This document shows positions 9,061 through 18,314 of a stretch of 64,000 bases of DNA, in pieces. The stretch is from NCBI GenBank assembly GCA_030168595.1, contig CP115556.1:682001-746000 (forward strand), read 5' to 3'. The stretch's first letter is position 1; each line of letters starts with the position of its first letter. The notes beneath the pieces were generated by a model that did no database searches, was not told where the DNA came from, and saw only the letters and a program-made list of their open reading frames with translations. The position numbers and the translations under genes were made by a program. This stretch comes from Methanomassiliicoccales archaeon LGM-DZ1. Lineage in GTDB: Archaea; Thermoplasmatota; Thermoplasmata; Methanomassiliicoccales; Methanomethylophilaceae.

Positions 9061-9131
9061 GACTGAAATGTTAATAACAATGCGATACGAAAGCCAATTT
9101 AATTATTAGATTTCGGCTGAAATGTTAATAA
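9061..9131. promoter_or_regulatory. direct repeats upstream of znuACB promoter
   Basis: A 17-base unit, GRCTGAAATGTTAATAA, occurs at 9061-9077 and 9115-9131 with one mismatch and 54-base periodicity. A weaker relative (TGAAATTATTATTAA) starts at 9041 and overlaps the znuA TATA region. Position upstream of a metal importer suggests binding sites for a metal-sensing repressor. The regulator is not in view. Confidence 0.45.
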
Positions 9132-9210
9132 AAAAATGCCTGCCCCGTATAAACACATTGATAAAACGGCGCCGAAAGCAGCGCCGAACAAACAAGTGAG
9201 AGGAACAATG

Positions 9211-9236
9211 AAAAAATTCCCGCCCCGAAGGGCGGG
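9211..9236 (-). terminator. terminator after the mcr operon
   Basis: On the minus strand CCCGCCC-TTCG-GGGCGGG (9219-9236, perfect 7-bp stem) is followed two bases later by six T residues (9211-9216). It lies 27 bases after the DUF2098 stop and probably ends the mcrBDGA-DUF2098 transcript. Confidence 0.75.
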
Positions 9237-9262
9237 TAAGAGGTTTCGGAAGGAAGGAGCGC

Positions 9263-9550
9263 TTACCCTCCGCCGGACGGCATCATGTCGTCGATGTCGA
9301 CTTCCCTCTCCATCTTCTGGAGATCTTCCACCGACTGACGGCCTGCCATCTCTTTGGACTTGCGCTCCTTGAAGGACACAGCCTTGTATTCGGAGGGGTC
9401 GGCCTTGACGACCGTGTCGGCGGCATAGTACAGGCCCGTGTTGTCGAACCTGTACCAGGTGCGTCCCCCCTCTTCCCTGATGTCCGTGATCTTGCCGACC
9501 CTGGACGTCGGGGCGTACTTAGCTATATCCCCCTTCTGCAACGCCATCAT
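9263..9550 (-). CDS. DUF2098 family protein, last gene of the mcr operon
   Basis: 95 residues. The first half has the small beta-barrel pattern of DUF2098 ([35 protein letters not shown]), a family restricted largely to methanogens and of unknown function. The second half is charged and probably helical, ending in DDMMPSGGG. Its start codon overlaps the mcrA stop (TGATG region 9547-9550), so it is very likely translationally coupled to mcrA, and the operon terminator follows it. This suggests a role tied to McR assembly, stability or modification; that is inference only. Confidence 0.82.
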   Translation of the reverse strand: MMALQKGDIAKYAPTSRVGKITDIREEGGRTWYRFDNTGLYYAADTVVKADPSEYKAVSFKERKSKEMAGRQSVEDLQKMEREVDIDDMMPSGGG

Positions 9551-11211
9551 CCCTTGATGACCGCGGTCCTCTCTCCGGCAGGCTGGAACTCCCTGAGTCC
9601 GCCGCGCCCAATCTCCTTCGTGATGTTCGCGAAGTCGAAGATCAGGTCCTTGTCGGAGAAGGCGATCTTGATGAGCGGGGAAGCGACGAAGGCATCGCCG
9701 CGCGCGAGGTGGGCGGCCTTGGGGATTCCCGCGTAGCCGGACAGGTGTCCGACGTTCATGGCGTAGTTGGGGTAGTTGGGGCCCCTGAGCTCCATGGGCA
9801 GGCCCTCATCAGACCTGTAGGCGTAGGAGTTGGCGGAACCGCACTGGTCCTGCAGATCGAATCCGTAGAATCCGAGCCTTCCGGTCCTCTCCTTGTGCTG
9901 GAGCATGGACTGGTACCACAGGTTGAGACCGTTGTCGGCCACACCGGTGGCGAACGCTCCGACGATACCGGTGGACGCCGCGGTGACGGTCGCACGCTGA
10001 GATCCTCCGAAGTGGGTCTCCATGACGGCCGGGTAGCGCTCGTACATCTCGAGAGCGTAGGACGAGATCTCGTCTCCGAGCTTCATCTGCTTGTCGTAGT
10101 CGTCGGGCTTGATTCCGCAGAATCCGCCGTACCTGTCGTTGATCACGTCGATACCGTGGTAGACGTAGTCCTCGAGGATGTTGTCGGTGTAGGCCGCAGA
10201 AGCGTACTGGGTGAATCCGACACCTCCGGACATGTATCCGCCGAGGTAGATCTGGTCGTAGATGATGGCCGCGAGCGCGACGGTCTCGAGCGCTGCCCTG
10301 GCGGGGTCGTCGGGGTAGACGCGGTCGGACTGCACCATGTCGTCCAGGAATCCGAAGGTGATTCCTCCGGGCTCGTTGGGTCCCCTGACACGCCTTGCGG
10401 GCATCATGGATCCCATGGTGATGGACTGGTGCTTCGCGGAGTACGCGAAGTCGGCGATGGCCGCCTCTCCTGCTGCGAGCTTGTAGGAGGAGATGAAAGC
10501 CATCGAGATCTGCATGGCAGCGTGCCTGGAAACGGTGGCGCCGTCCATGAGCCTGCCGACCATGGTCGGGACACGGACCGCCTGCATGACGGTCTTGCCC
10601 ATGGCCTTCTTGAGCTGCTCAGCCTGGTCCTTGGGGAAGTTCTTGTTGATGTCGATGACGAACCTGGGGTCGAGCTCATCGATGAGCTCGTCGTCTCCGG
10701 AGAACACCTTGACGTAGGAGTCGTAGACGAGGGCAGGGTTGCACTCGGCCATGTGCTCCTGAACGACAGCTCCTCCGGGCATGGTGTGGTTCACGGTCTC
10801 GAGGTACGCGTTGATGGTCTCGGGGGTGACCTCTTTTCCAAGCCTCTTCTGGATGGTGTTGTGCGGAGAGTCGAGTCCGACGAGGACGGTCCTCCTGATG
10901 TCATCCCAGGCCTGCTGGATGGCCGGGTTGTTGATGCAGTGGAGGTCATCGGGCTCCACGAAGATGTCCGTGTGGGACAGCTGGTAGGGCATCCAGGCCC
11001 TCTGGCCCAGAGGCACTCCGATGTCCTCGTTCATCATGGGGAATCCACGTTTCTTGGCGATCTCCATTGCCTCTTTCTGGAACTCCACCTTGGATTTGGA
11101 CTGGTGCCATCCGCCGTAGCAGTAGTACTTGGTCTCGATGTCGGTGGGGGCTTCCTTGAACTTCTTCTTGCATGCTTCAAGGAAAAGTTTCTCTTTCGCT
11201 TTCTCTGCCAT
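9547..11211 (-). CDS. mcrA: methyl-coenzyme M reductase alpha subunit
   Basis: 554 residues from the ATG at 11211, which has an AGGTGA ribosome site eight bases upstream; a GTG at 11220 overlapping the mcrG stop is an alternative. McrA carries the F430 active site that releases methane from methyl-CoM and CoB. Visible signatures are [15 protein letters not shown] (about 270-285, region of the methylated arginine and CoB binding) and [12 protein letters not shown] near 447-458. In that segment Gly450, Asp455 and Cys457 align with the thioglycine, didehydroaspartate and S-methylcysteine sites of characterised enzymes. Codon choice is strongly biased, as expected for a very abundant protein. It is flanked by mcrG upstream and DUF2098 downstream. 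Confidence 0.98.
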   Translation of the reverse strand: MAEKAKEKLFLEACKKKFKEAPTDIETKYYCYGGWHQSKSKVEFQKEAMEIAKKRGFPMMNEDIGVPLGQRAWMPYQLSHTDIFVEPDDLHCINNPAIQQAWDDIRRTVLVGLDSPHNTIQKRLGKEVTPETINAYLETVNHTMPGGAVVQEHMAECNPALVYDSYVKVFSGDDELIDELDPRFVIDINKNFPKDQAEQLKKAMGKTVMQAVRVPTMVGRLMDGATVSRHAAMQISMAFISSYKLAAGEAAIADFAYSAKHQSITMGSMMPARRVRGPNEPGGITFGFLDDMVQSDRVYPDDPARAALETVALAAIIYDQIYLGGYMSGGVGFTQYASAAYTDNILEDYVYHGIDVINDRYGGFCGIKPDDYDKQMKLGDEISSYALEMYERYPAVMETHFGGSQRATVTAASTGIVGAFATGVADNGLNLWYQSMLQHKERTGRLGFYGFDLQDQCGSANSYAYRSDEGLPMELRGPNYPNYAMNVGHLSGYAGIPKAAHLARGDAFVASPLIKIAFSDKDLIFDFANITKEIGRGGLREFQPAGERTAVIKG

Positions 11212-11212
11212 T

Positions 11213-11992
11213 TCACTCACCTTTTACAGTCCAAGGCCTGAATCCTCCCAGGGTCCTGAGCTTGTGGATCCTGATGTAGAAGTCAGTGACCTCTTTGTCA
11301 TCCCTCATGTCAACGCCGTCAGCCCTGAAGATGGTGGTCCTCTTCTTCAGGTCGGTCATGGACGCGGGCTTCCCGACAGCGATCTTCTTGTCGAGGGGCA
11401 GGGCGACCTGGTCTTTCACGTAGACGACCTGCTTGAGCTTGTCGTCCCAGACGTACCTCTGCCAGGCATCGAACATGAGTCCGTGCTCGTCGAGACGGCA
11501 GGAGTGTCCGTGAACGGTCGCACCCCTGATCCCGGTCAGAGCGGGGTCGAAGGTCTCGTTGTCGATGAGCTCTTTGGCGATCTGCTCAAGGTCCCTCTCG
11601 CGGACCTCGATGATCTGCCTTCCGGAAAGGGTTCCGGTGTCGATTCCTCTGTACCTGGACATGTACATCCATGCCCTCTGGTAGGGGGAAATGGGGGCGA
11701 AGTAGACGGAGTCGGTGAACTGGATGTACCTGATCCTGTCACCGGCTTTCGCTCCGGGGATGGGGGTGACGAGTTCCCTGATGGGGCACTTGGGCTCCTT
11801 GCCCTCCTCGATCGGGGGGTGGACGCTCTTGTAAGCCGCTCCGGGGACACGGTGGCCCATCAGCCTGACGACGTCATCCATGGGTATGTCGCGGAGTTTC
11901 TTCAGCTTCACTTTGGGGTCCATGTACCTGCGCCTGTTTTTCGCAGGGATGGAGTTACCCGGATAGAACTGTCTCTTGTAATCTGTTGCCAT
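11213..11992 (-). CDS. mcrG: methyl-coenzyme M reductase gamma subunit
   Basis: 259 residues, normal for McrG. Family signatures include [20 protein letters not shown] at residues 5-24 and [20 protein letters not shown] near 150-170, which contributes to the coenzyme M and F430 pocket. It is the third gene of the operon: the start is two bases after the mcrD stop and the stop lies just ahead of the mcrA ATG. No unusual features were seen. Confidence 0.97.
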   Translation of the reverse strand: MATDYKRQFYPGNSIPAKNRRRYMDPKVKLKKLRDIPMDDVVRLMGHRVPGAAYKSVHPPIEEGKEPKCPIRELVTPIPGAKAGDRIRYIQFTDSVYFAPISPYQRAWMYMSRYRGIDTGTLSGRQIIEVRERDLEQIAKELIDNETFDPALTGIRGATVHGHSCRLDEHGLMFDAWQRYVWDDKLKQVVYVKDQVALPLDKKIAVGKPASMTDLKKRTTIFRADGVDMRDDKEVTDFYIRIHKLRTLGGFRPWTVKGE

Positions 11993-11994
11993 GT

Positions 11995-12420
11995 TTAAGC
12001 ACTCCTGTAATCATGCAGAGACGGTCTGTATTTGGTGTACCTGCCGATCTCGATCGTGTACCCGAAGGGTACGGTCGCATCGAATGCGTCCTTGATCTTC
12101 TCGACGGTCGCCTCGAGCATGTCCTTATCGTCCATCTCGAGTTCGATGTAGAATGCGCCTACCTCACAGCGGAGTTCCACCTCATGTCCGTTGACATTGA
12201 TGATCCTGCGCTCTGAATGGTTGTTCTCAGCCCCCTTGGCCGGGCCGCTGGAGATCGTCTTGGGCAGGCTCTCGCCTCCCATGTTGATCTGCCTGATGTG
12301 CTCGATGCTGTCGATGGCGTTGAGCACCTTCTCGGTGGTTTCCGCCGAGAGGAGCCTGTTCGTCATGATGCGCACCTCGGGGAGAGGGACGTTGGCATAT
12401 TCCACTTCGATTTTCGCCAT
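11995..12420 (-). CDS. mcrD: methyl-coenzyme M reductase operon protein D
   Basis: 141 residues. McrD is a small protein that associates with McR during assembly, with recent work pointing to a chaperone role for immature enzyme; it is not part of the mature hexamer. Recognisable elements are [20 protein letters not shown] at about 16-35 and the C-terminal [22 protein letters not shown]. It is second in the operon, 19 bases after mcrB. Confidence 0.92.
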   Translation of the reverse strand: MAKIEVEYANVPLPEVRIMTNRLLSAETTEKVLNAIDSIEHIRQINMGGESLPKTISSGPAKGAENNHSERRIINVNGHEVELRCEVGAFYIELEMDDKDMLEATVEKIKDAFDATVPFGYTIEIGRYTKYRPSLHDYRSA

Positions 12421-12439
12421 TTACAAACCCTCGGTCTCT

Positions 12440-13768
12440 TCAGATCTTGTTCCTGATCTTCTTGGCCTCGGCTCCGACGAACTGCATCGGAGTGTTGAAC
12501 TCGGGCATTCCTCCGAAGACATCCTTGAAGAGACCGGAAGTGGCCTCAGCAGAGAAGGTCTGGGTTCCGCCATCGAGGCAGTTTCCTGCGGTGACAGCGG
12601 GGATGAGGGTTCCCTTGGCGTGCCTGGTAACGACGTGGTTTCCGTGGAACAGTCCGGGTCCTCCGCCTCCGTAGATGGAGTGAGAGAAGAAGGACATTCC
12701 GACACCGACACCCTCAGCACGGCCGTAGTCGACTCCGGGGAGCGAGGACTCGTGCTCGAGAAGGTCGTTGTAGTACAGAACAGTGGAGGGTATTCCCTGG
12801 GCCGCACGGGCAGCACCGACGTTGACCATGACGGCGGCGACCTCTCCGGCCGCGGCGTAGGCGTTCCACATGGGAAGGTCATCGGTGGTGTACATCTTGT
12901 ATCCGGACGGGAGGGTCTCTTTCACGCGGATGACTCCGTCGTCGATTGCCCTCTCCATGAGGGAGGCGATAACGGTTCCGACGGTTCCGGTCTTCCCGTT
13001 CTTCTTGACGAGGGAGTAGACGAGGTTGTTGGCGTTCAGTCCCTGGTAGGCGAGGGCGAGCAGGTGCTGCCTCTCGAAGGGCCCGACGGCGTCTCCCATC
13101 TCGTAGGCGGCGCAGGTCTCGAAGATCGAGGAGAGCGCGGCGCCCTGCATGGCGTTCCTCTGGACGAGAGCAACGACGTGGTTCGCCATGATGTTCCTCA
13201 GGGCGAATCCGGCACCCTCGTTCATCTGCGGGGGCTCGAGGATGGATTTGACGTTGGCTCCGACGAAGTTCACGGTCTGCGGGTATTTGCCCCAGACGGC
13301 GGCCTTCACCATGTTGGCCTTGTACATCGGCACGTTGTACCTGTCGATGATGGCCTCAGTGACGGCAGCGCAGACAACGGTGAATCCGGTGGTGTACTCG
13401 ACACCGGCGGCCAGCCTGTCCTCGGGAACGATAATGGTGAGCAGCTTTCCGTCGTTCTTCACTTCGACGAGGGTCTCGTCGTCCTCAGTGACCTGAACGA
13501 GCGCTTTGATGTCCTCGGCGAGCTTCTTGGCGTCCTTGACGATGGGCGCGTCGATCTCTTTGCCGCGGATGATGCTGCCGGCCATCGCACCGGTCTTGAG
13601 AGCCTTCTCGATTCCGGCGAGATTGACCGCGATGGTCCTCTGTGTAAGAGAGGCAATCTTCTGGATTGCCTTGTTGCGCAGCGGACTGATGGCTTCCAGC
13701 GGCACATCTTTTGCGATGCGTTTGCCGTAGTCATCATACAGGTCTATTACGTCCTGGTATTTCGGCAT
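12440..13768 (-). CDS. mcrB: methyl-coenzyme M reductase beta subunit
   Basis: 442 residues from the ATG at 13768. This start is fixed by a strong ribosome site (AAGGAGGT, eight bases upstream); an open frame running up to 13867 would pass through the promoter region. Signatures include [15 protein letters not shown] at the N-terminus, [21 protein letters not shown] near 215 and the glycine-rich [15 protein letters not shown] near 365-379, which lines the active-site channel. It is the first gene of mcrBDGA-DUF2098, so its leader sets expression of the whole McR operon. Confidence 0.97.
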   Translation of the reverse strand: MPKYQDVIDLYDDYGKRIAKDVPLEAISPLRNKAIQKIASLTQRTIAVNLAGIEKALKTGAMAGSIIRGKEIDAPIVKDAKKLAEDIKALVQVTEDDETLVEVKNDGKLLTIIVPEDRLAAGVEYTTGFTVVCAAVTEAIIDRYNVPMYKANMVKAAVWGKYPQTVNFVGANVKSILEPPQMNEGAGFALRNIMANHVVALVQRNAMQGAALSSIFETCAAYEMGDAVGPFERQHLLALAYQGLNANNLVYSLVKKNGKTGTVGTVIASLMERAIDDGVIRVKETLPSGYKMYTTDDLPMWNAYAAAGEVAAVMVNVGAARAAQGIPSTVLYYNDLLEHESSLPGVDYGRAEGVGVGMSFFSHSIYGGGGPGLFHGNHVVTRHAKGTLIPAVTAGNCLDGGTQTFSAEATSGLFKDVFGGMPEFNTPMQFVGAEAKKIRNKI

Positions 13769-13850
13769 TTTAAACCTCCTTTTTCTTCTGCTACACAGAA
13801 AAAACAAATCTTCTGTGTTCCCCTTGCGGATTGAAGGAATGGCTGGCACG

Positions 13851-13858
13851 TTTATAAA
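13851..13858 (-). promoter_or_regulatory. TATA box of the mcr operon
   Basis: TTTATAAA on the minus strand, 83 bases before the mcrB ATG. A start about 25 bases downstream would give a leader of roughly 55-60 bases carrying the AAGGAGGT ribosome site. This is a leadered, Shine-Dalgarno type gene, unlike many neighbours. Confidence 0.7.
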
Positions 13859-13897
13859 ACATTGCAAAATCGCATGTTTTCAACCAAAAATTATCAT

Positions 13898-14002
13898 TTT
13901 TAGCTATAACTAAAAGCTGCGGACTCGCCCTGACAGGCAGGGATGCCCCCGCCATTTGTATTTAATGATTTGCGCCGTTAACACAGTTCTTTTGTTAACG
14001 GC
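13898..14002. promoter_or_regulatory. inverted repeats upstream of the mcr promoter
   Basis: Two dyads lie 40-150 bp upstream of the mcr TATA box: TTTTAG-N6-CTAAAA at 13898-13915, and GCCGTTAACA-N9-TGTTAACGGC at 13974-14002 (perfect 10-bp arms). No gene is present in this space. They could be operators for mcr; the outer one could instead be a second transcription stop for the gene ending at 14057. Confidence 0.4.
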
Positions 14003-14004
14003 AT

Positions 14005-14049
14005 AAAAAATGCATTTGAATGAGGCTGGGACGGTACTTCGGCCGTCCC
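14005..14049 (-). terminator. terminator after the DUF169 gene
   Basis: GGGACGG-N8-CCGTCCC (14028-14049, perfect 7-bp arms) lies eight bases after the stop codon and is followed on the minus strand by a T-run at 14005-14010. Confidence 0.5.
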
Positions 14050-14056
14050 GCGCGGT

Positions 14057-14779
14057 TCAGTCGCGCTTCGCCTTCGCCATCGGGCCGGCGGTGTAGCGGC
14101 CGAGGCGGGAGACGTAGCCCTCGATCCGGCCGTACGGGATGCCGACGGCCATCTCATCGGCCTTCATGTCCGTCTTCTTCCTGCACCCAAAGCATCCGAT
14201 GGAGATGTTAGGCGCCCCGGTCACGATCGGAATGACTGTGATATCCTCGCATGCACACTGGAAGGGGGACGTGGAGAACGATACCCGGCCGCCGCGCTCA
14301 GCGGTCTCGAGCGGGACCACCCAGTAGATCCTCTCGGGGATGTCGACGATCTCGACCGTGTCGGGGACGAAGTCGGCCTTGGCGAGGGGGCAGACCGCCT
14401 CTCCGATGACCTTGTACGGGATTACCTTCCGCTCGGCGATCATCTTGGCCGCGGCCTCGGGGGTGTCGTGCATGCCGATCTTGGCATGGAACTCGCCGGA
14501 CGCTACTTTCTCGGGGGTCTCGGCCATGCCGAGCGCCGAAGACCCCACATGGCAGGATTCGTCCTCGGCCGCCATCGCGAGGCAGGCGCCGTTCTTGGCG
14601 GCGAACACCGCCTGGCAGTGGCTCATCTGGGCCTCGGGGCGGGAGCAGCATGCCGGGAACTCCTCCCCCTCGCGGATGAGCTTCACCGCTACGGGTTCAT
14701 GCCTCAGTTTCAGCGCATCTTTCAGCTGCTGCGCGTAATTCTTGTTCGTGTCCAGGAGGGTCTCTCCGGTGCAGGTCAT
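14057..14779 (-). CDS. DUF169 family protein
   Basis: 240 residues matching the DUF169 (COG2043) family: LRHEPVAVKLIREGEEFP at about 25-42, then CCSRPEAQMSHCQAVFAAKNG with cysteines near 44, 45 and 54, and the C-terminal SIGCFGCRKKTDMKADEMAVG. The family is common in methanogens and anaerobes and lacks an assigned reaction; conserved cysteines suggest metal or cofactor binding. It is divergent from argF and ends near the mcr promoter region with its own terminator, so it is probably a single-gene unit. Confidence 0.82.
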   Translation of the reverse strand: MTCTGETLLDTNKNYAQQLKDALKLRHEPVAVKLIREGEEFPACCSRPEAQMSHCQAVFAAKNGACLAMAAEDESCHVGSSALGMAETPEKVASGEFHAKIGMHDTPEAAAKMIAERKVIPYKVIGEAVCPLAKADFVPDTVEIVDIPERIYWVVPLETAERGGRVSFSTSPFQCACEDITVIPIVTGAPNISIGCFGCRKKTDMKADEMAVGIPYGRIEGYVSRLGRYTAGPMAKAKRD

Positions 14780-14975
14780 GATGGCTTCATTGCGTTCCGC
14801 AGATTTAACGTTGAATATCCGTTAACTATAGTTTCGGACACTGCCCGCCGCCGATATGGCCCGGAACGCGCGTTTCGAACAGAGCGGACCGCGAATTATC
14901 ATGTTCTTATTACAGCGAAACAGGAACGGGCCGTCAACAGCAACCTATTACTATTTTCGCGTATATCGGAAGGGC

Positions 14976-15893
14976 ATGGGAAAAAGGAATCTGATCTCCG
15001 TTGTTGACATGAAGGATGAGTGGCCTGCCCTCGTCGATCTCGGCATCAAGCTCAAGAAGGAGAGGGGGCACCACGGCGACCCCCTCAAGGGCAAGACCCT
15101 CGCCATGATGTTCGAGAAGCCCAGCACCAGGACCAGGACTTCCTTCGATGTCGCCATCACCGAGCTCGGGGGGCATGCGCTCTACCTCGACGTCAGCAAG
15201 ATGCAGATGGGCCACGGGGAGACCGTGGAGGACACCGCGAGGGTCCTCAGCCGCTTCGTGCACGGCATCATGTACCGCGCCTTCGACTACAAGATGATGG
15301 ACAAGCTCGGCGAGTGGGCCACCGTCCCCGTCATCAGCGGGCTCGACAACCTCGAGCACCCCTGCCAGGCACTGGCCGACATGATCACCATCAAAGAGAA
15401 GTTCGGCAACTTCCACGGGAGGAAGCTCGTCTTCCTCGGCGACGGCAACAACGTCTGCAACTCGCTGCTCTACGCCTGCGCCATCATGGGCATGGACATG
15501 GTCGCCTGCTGCCCCGCCACCAGGATGCCGAACGCGGAGATCCTGTACAATGCGACCCAGATCGCCAACGCCAACGGGAGCAAGATCATCGCGTCCCACG
15601 ACCCTCAGGAGGCATGCAAGGACGCGGACGTGCTCTACACCGACACCTGGATCTCCATGGGCGACACCATATCGGTCGAGGAGGCCGTGAAGCTGTTCCA
15701 GATGTACCAGATCAACGACGACCTGCTCAAGATCGCGAAGCCCGACTGCATCGTGATGCACTGCCTCCCCGCCCACCGCGGGCAGGAGATCACCAACGAT
15801 GTCATCGAGGGCCCGCACAGCGTCGTCTTCGACGAGGCCGAGAACAGGCTCCACGCCCAGAAGGCCGTCCTCTACACCCTGATGAAGGATTGA
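14976..15893 (+). CDS. argF: ornithine carbamoyltransferase
   Basis: 305 residues from the ATG at 14976; an in-frame ATG at 14856 would add 40 unrelated residues. The enzyme makes citrulline from ornithine and carbamoyl phosphate in arginine synthesis. The carbamoyl phosphate loop FEKPSTRTRTSFD is at 46-58, HPCQALADM is near 128, and the ornithine-binding HCLPAHRGQE begins at His262. No other arg genes are near. A perfect hairpin follows the stop. The 196-bp space upstream holds only promoter-like AT runs. Confidence 0.95.
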   Translation: MGKRNLISVVDMKDEWPALVDLGIKLKKERGHHGDPLKGKTLAMMFEKPSTRTRTSFDVAITELGGHALYLDVSKMQMGHGETVEDTARVLSRFVHGIMYRAFDYKMMDKLGEWATVPVISGLDNLEHPCQALADMITIKEKFGNFHGRKLVFLGDGNNVCNSLLYACAIMGMDMVACCPATRMPNAEILYNATQIANANGSKIIASHDPQEACKDADVLYTDTWISMGDTISVEEAVKLFQMYQINDDLLKIAKPDCIVMHCLPAHRGQEITNDVIEGPHSVVFDEAENRLHAQKAVLYTLMKD

Positions 15894-15897
15894 AACC

Positions 15898-15919
15898 GGG
15901 GCGGGCCGCAGCCCGCCCC
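15898..15919 (+). terminator. hairpin after argF
   Basis: GGGGCGGGC-CGCA-GCCCGCCCC forms a perfect 9-bp stem five bases after the argF stop, between convergent genes. No strong T-run follows, so it may act mainly as a stabilising 3' stem. Confidence 0.5.
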
Positions 15920-15949
15920 CGTCTTCCGGAATCATGCATTTCCGGGTAT

Positions 15950-17395
15950 TCAGTCCCGGCCGGCATCCCCAGCGCGTTCCGTCTGCGCTTCTATCTCGGC
16001 CTCGGCGGCATCGAGGAAAGCTTCCTCCGATCCTTCCGGGATCGTCGCCCCTGCGGCCACCGAATGGCCCCCTCCGAGCCCGCCCACCTTGGCAGCGGCA
16101 TCTTTCATGACAAGTGCCAGATCGAGGCCTTCCGATACCAGTTCCCTCGGTGCGCGGGCCGAGACCTTGATGCCGTCGTCGGAAGCGGCGAAGGCCACTA
16201 TCGGCAGGCCTGGGTCAGTGCCCTCGGAGCCGAGCAGCATCCCCGCGACGATCCCCACCACGGTGTCCCTGATCTCCTGCCCGGCGTCGAACCACTGAAG
16301 GTAGCGGCGCCTGCGTATGAGGTGGTTGGCCTTCACGAGGTCCAGCGCGGCGGCGATGTTTTTCCTGTGGTCGGCACGGTTGCGCTCGGCGTCGGCCATC
16401 GCCGAGAGGTCGCCCCGGCAGAGCCTGTCCCCGGTGCGGCAGTCATCGTATCTCCCGCAGGAGTTCAGGAGGGTCGCGAACTCCTTGGCATCGTGGAGGC
16501 CGGAATGCGGCCTGTAGCGCTCGATCCCATAGACCTCGCCGATGATGGCGGGCCGGTCCTCTGGAACCGCGTTCGAGAGGAGCTCGTCGGCGATCACCGC
16601 CCGGTCCCCTGGATCGAGGTCGCACCAGGTGCGCCTCTTCCCGTCGGCGCCGGCCTCGGCGATGCCGTAGCGCCCGAGCAGGTCCTGGCAGGCCTCGCGG
16701 GTGTCGGTTAGGCCCTTCACTGCCGGCTCCCCGTACTGCAGGTATGAGACGACCCCGCGGCTCTCCCTCCCGAAATAGCGGATCCCTTGGGAGACCGAGA
16801 CATCGCCCTCGGCGACCGCATCCTCCAGGATCAGGCGGTTCCAGCTGACGAGCTTGGAGCAGCGGTCGTCCTGGAAATCCCCCAGGGCGCCGACGACCGC
16901 GAGATATGCCAGATCGCGGTTCCGGGGATCTATCTCCTTCGCCAGGAGGTAGGTCATGCCGGCCCCGCAGACCTCGTACGAGCCGGACCTGCCGTAGAGG
17001 TGGGGGTTCAGCTGATAGGCCCTGCGGAAGCTGTCGAGCATGGTCTGCCCGCGCTTCCTCCATTCCGGGTCGGGGACGTGGTGGTCGGTGACGATGATGC
17101 CGTCCCTGGTGAAGCGGGACATGTAGGCGCTGCCCAGGTCGCATACCCAGACGAGATCCCGGCCGCAGGAGTTTATCATCTCCACGGTGTCCTCCGAGAT
17201 CTTCTTCTCATAATCGACGGCGAAATCCTTGCCCAGGCGCTCCAGGGCGGCCGATGCGATCGCGCCGGCGGATATCCCGTCGGCATCGATGTGCGTGACC
17301 ACCAGGACCGAACCGGCGCCCCTGACGGTGCCGGCGGCTTTCCTGAGCTCTGATGACAGCCTCGGGTCGATCCCGTCGGGCACGGCAGCTTCCAT
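15950..17395 (-). CDS. RecJ-like DHH-family nuclease/phosphoesterase (GAN-like)
   Basis: 481 residues from the ATG at 17395; an open frame continues upstream but is antisense to another gene. DHH motifs are clear: VTHIDADGISAG at 33-44, a second aspartate in VWVCDLGSAY near 82, VTDHHVPD near 99, and the DHHA1 glycine motif GGLGGGHSVAAGA near 445. Archaeal RecJ homologues such as GAN act as single-strand exonucleases and bind the GINS replication complex; some paralogues degrade oligonucleotides. Which role applies here cannot be told from sequence alone. The gene is divergent from the phosphoesterase at 17471 across a 75-bp promoter space. Confidence 0.85.
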   Translation of the reverse strand: MEAAVPDGIDPRLSSELRKAAGTVRGAGSVLVVTHIDADGISAGAIASAALERLGKDFAVDYEKKISEDTVEMINSCGRDLVWVCDLGSAYMSRFTRDGIIVTDHHVPDPEWRKRGQTMLDSFRRAYQLNPHLYGRSGSYEVCGAGMTYLLAKEIDPRNRDLAYLAVVGALGDFQDDRCSKLVSWNRLILEDAVAEGDVSVSQGIRYFGRESRGVVSYLQYGEPAVKGLTDTREACQDLLGRYGIAEAGADGKRRTWCDLDPGDRAVIADELLSNAVPEDRPAIIGEVYGIERYRPHSGLHDAKEFATLLNSCGRYDDCRTGDRLCRGDLSAMADAERNRADHRKNIAAALDLVKANHLIRRRRYLQWFDAGQEIRDTVVGIVAGMLLGSEGTDPGLPIVAFAASDDGIKVSARAPRELVSEGLDLALVMKDAAAKVGGLGGGHSVAAGATIPEGSEEAFLDAAEAEIEAQTERAGDAGRD

Positions 17396-17470
17396 CGGAC
17401 CCGTATACGGGCAGCAGGGTATTAAGCGCTCGCAGGCTGGAGGAAGGAAAGACGGATTAACCCCCGTTCC

Positions 17471-18211
17471 ATGGGACATGCCATGGGAGCGAGGACGGTC
17501 AGGATCATGCCGGGGGCGACGATAACCAACGACAGGTGCCTGATCCTGGACGACGGCCCTACCGCGGTGGTCGGGGACCTCCACCTGGGATATGAGAGCG
17601 CCCTCGAGGACGAGGGCATGTTCATCCCCAGGATCAACACCGAATCCGTGCGCGAGAGGCTCAACGAGGTCATCGACCGCTACGAGCCCGGGCGCATAGT
17701 CCTGCTCGGGGACATCAAGCACGATTTCCGCCGCTCCAGCTACAAGGCCAGAGAGGAGGTCAGGAGCATCGTGAAGCTGGTCTCCGACGCGGCCGAGACC
17801 GTGGTCATAAAGGGGAACCACGACAACTACCTGCAGAACATCGTGGGCGACATGGGCCTCACCGCCGTGGATAACATAGATATCGGAGGTTTCAGGCTCG
17901 AGCACGGCCATGTGGACTCCGGCGTGCGCCCGGTGATCATCGGCCATGAGCACCCGTCCGTGAGGATACCCGGGGAGCTCAGCGGAAGCGTCAAGCTGCA
18001 GTGCTACGTGGTCGCCAGGAAGGAAGGGGTCATCGTCATCCCTCCCTTCAGCCGCTTCGCCTCCGGCAACGACCTCAACCCCGGGCCCGATGCCGTCATG
18101 GCCCCCGCCCTGAAGGCGTGCGACATAGAGAACGCCGAGATCTACGGCATCAGCGAGATGGGCCTGATGGAGTTCGGGAAGCTCGAGGACATCTCCATGC
18201 TGAGCATCTGA
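17471..18211 (+). CDS. ICC-like metallophosphoesterase (COG1407)
   Basis: 246 residues with the calcineurin-type metal motifs GDLHLGYES (about 35-43), GDIKHDF (near 80), GNHDNY (near 118) and GHEHPSV (near 159). These coordinate two metal ions for phosphoester hydrolysis. Archaeal COG1407 members are often encoded near DNA repair helicases or nucleases; here the divergent neighbour is a RecJ-like nuclease, which fits a nucleic-acid role, but the substrate is unknown. The start at 17471 could also be the ATG 12 bases later. Confidence 0.85.
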   Translation: MGHAMGARTVRIMPGATITNDRCLILDDGPTAVVGDLHLGYESALEDEGMFIPRINTESVRERLNEVIDRYEPGRIVLLGDIKHDFRRSSYKAREEVRSIVKLVSDAAETVVIKGNHDNYLQNIVGDMGLTAVDNIDIGGFRLEHGHVDSGVRPVIIGHEHPSVRIPGELSGSVKLQCYVVARKEGVIVIPPFSRFASGNDLNPGPDAVMAPALKACDIENAEIYGISEMGLMEFGKLEDISMLSI

Positions 18212-18314
18212 ACAGGCGGCCGCCCCGAGCGCGGCGCTGCCGGCACCGCCTGCCTGCGGTTCATCTTCTTTTTTATAGATGCTTGCGCATTCGTGAGCCA
18301 AGGAGACACAAATC

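Noticed and set aside
12440-13867. mcrB start at 13867
   Set aside because: That start would include the TATA box and the strong ribosome site; the ATG at 13768 follows AAGGAGGT at the right distance and begins with the family N-terminus.
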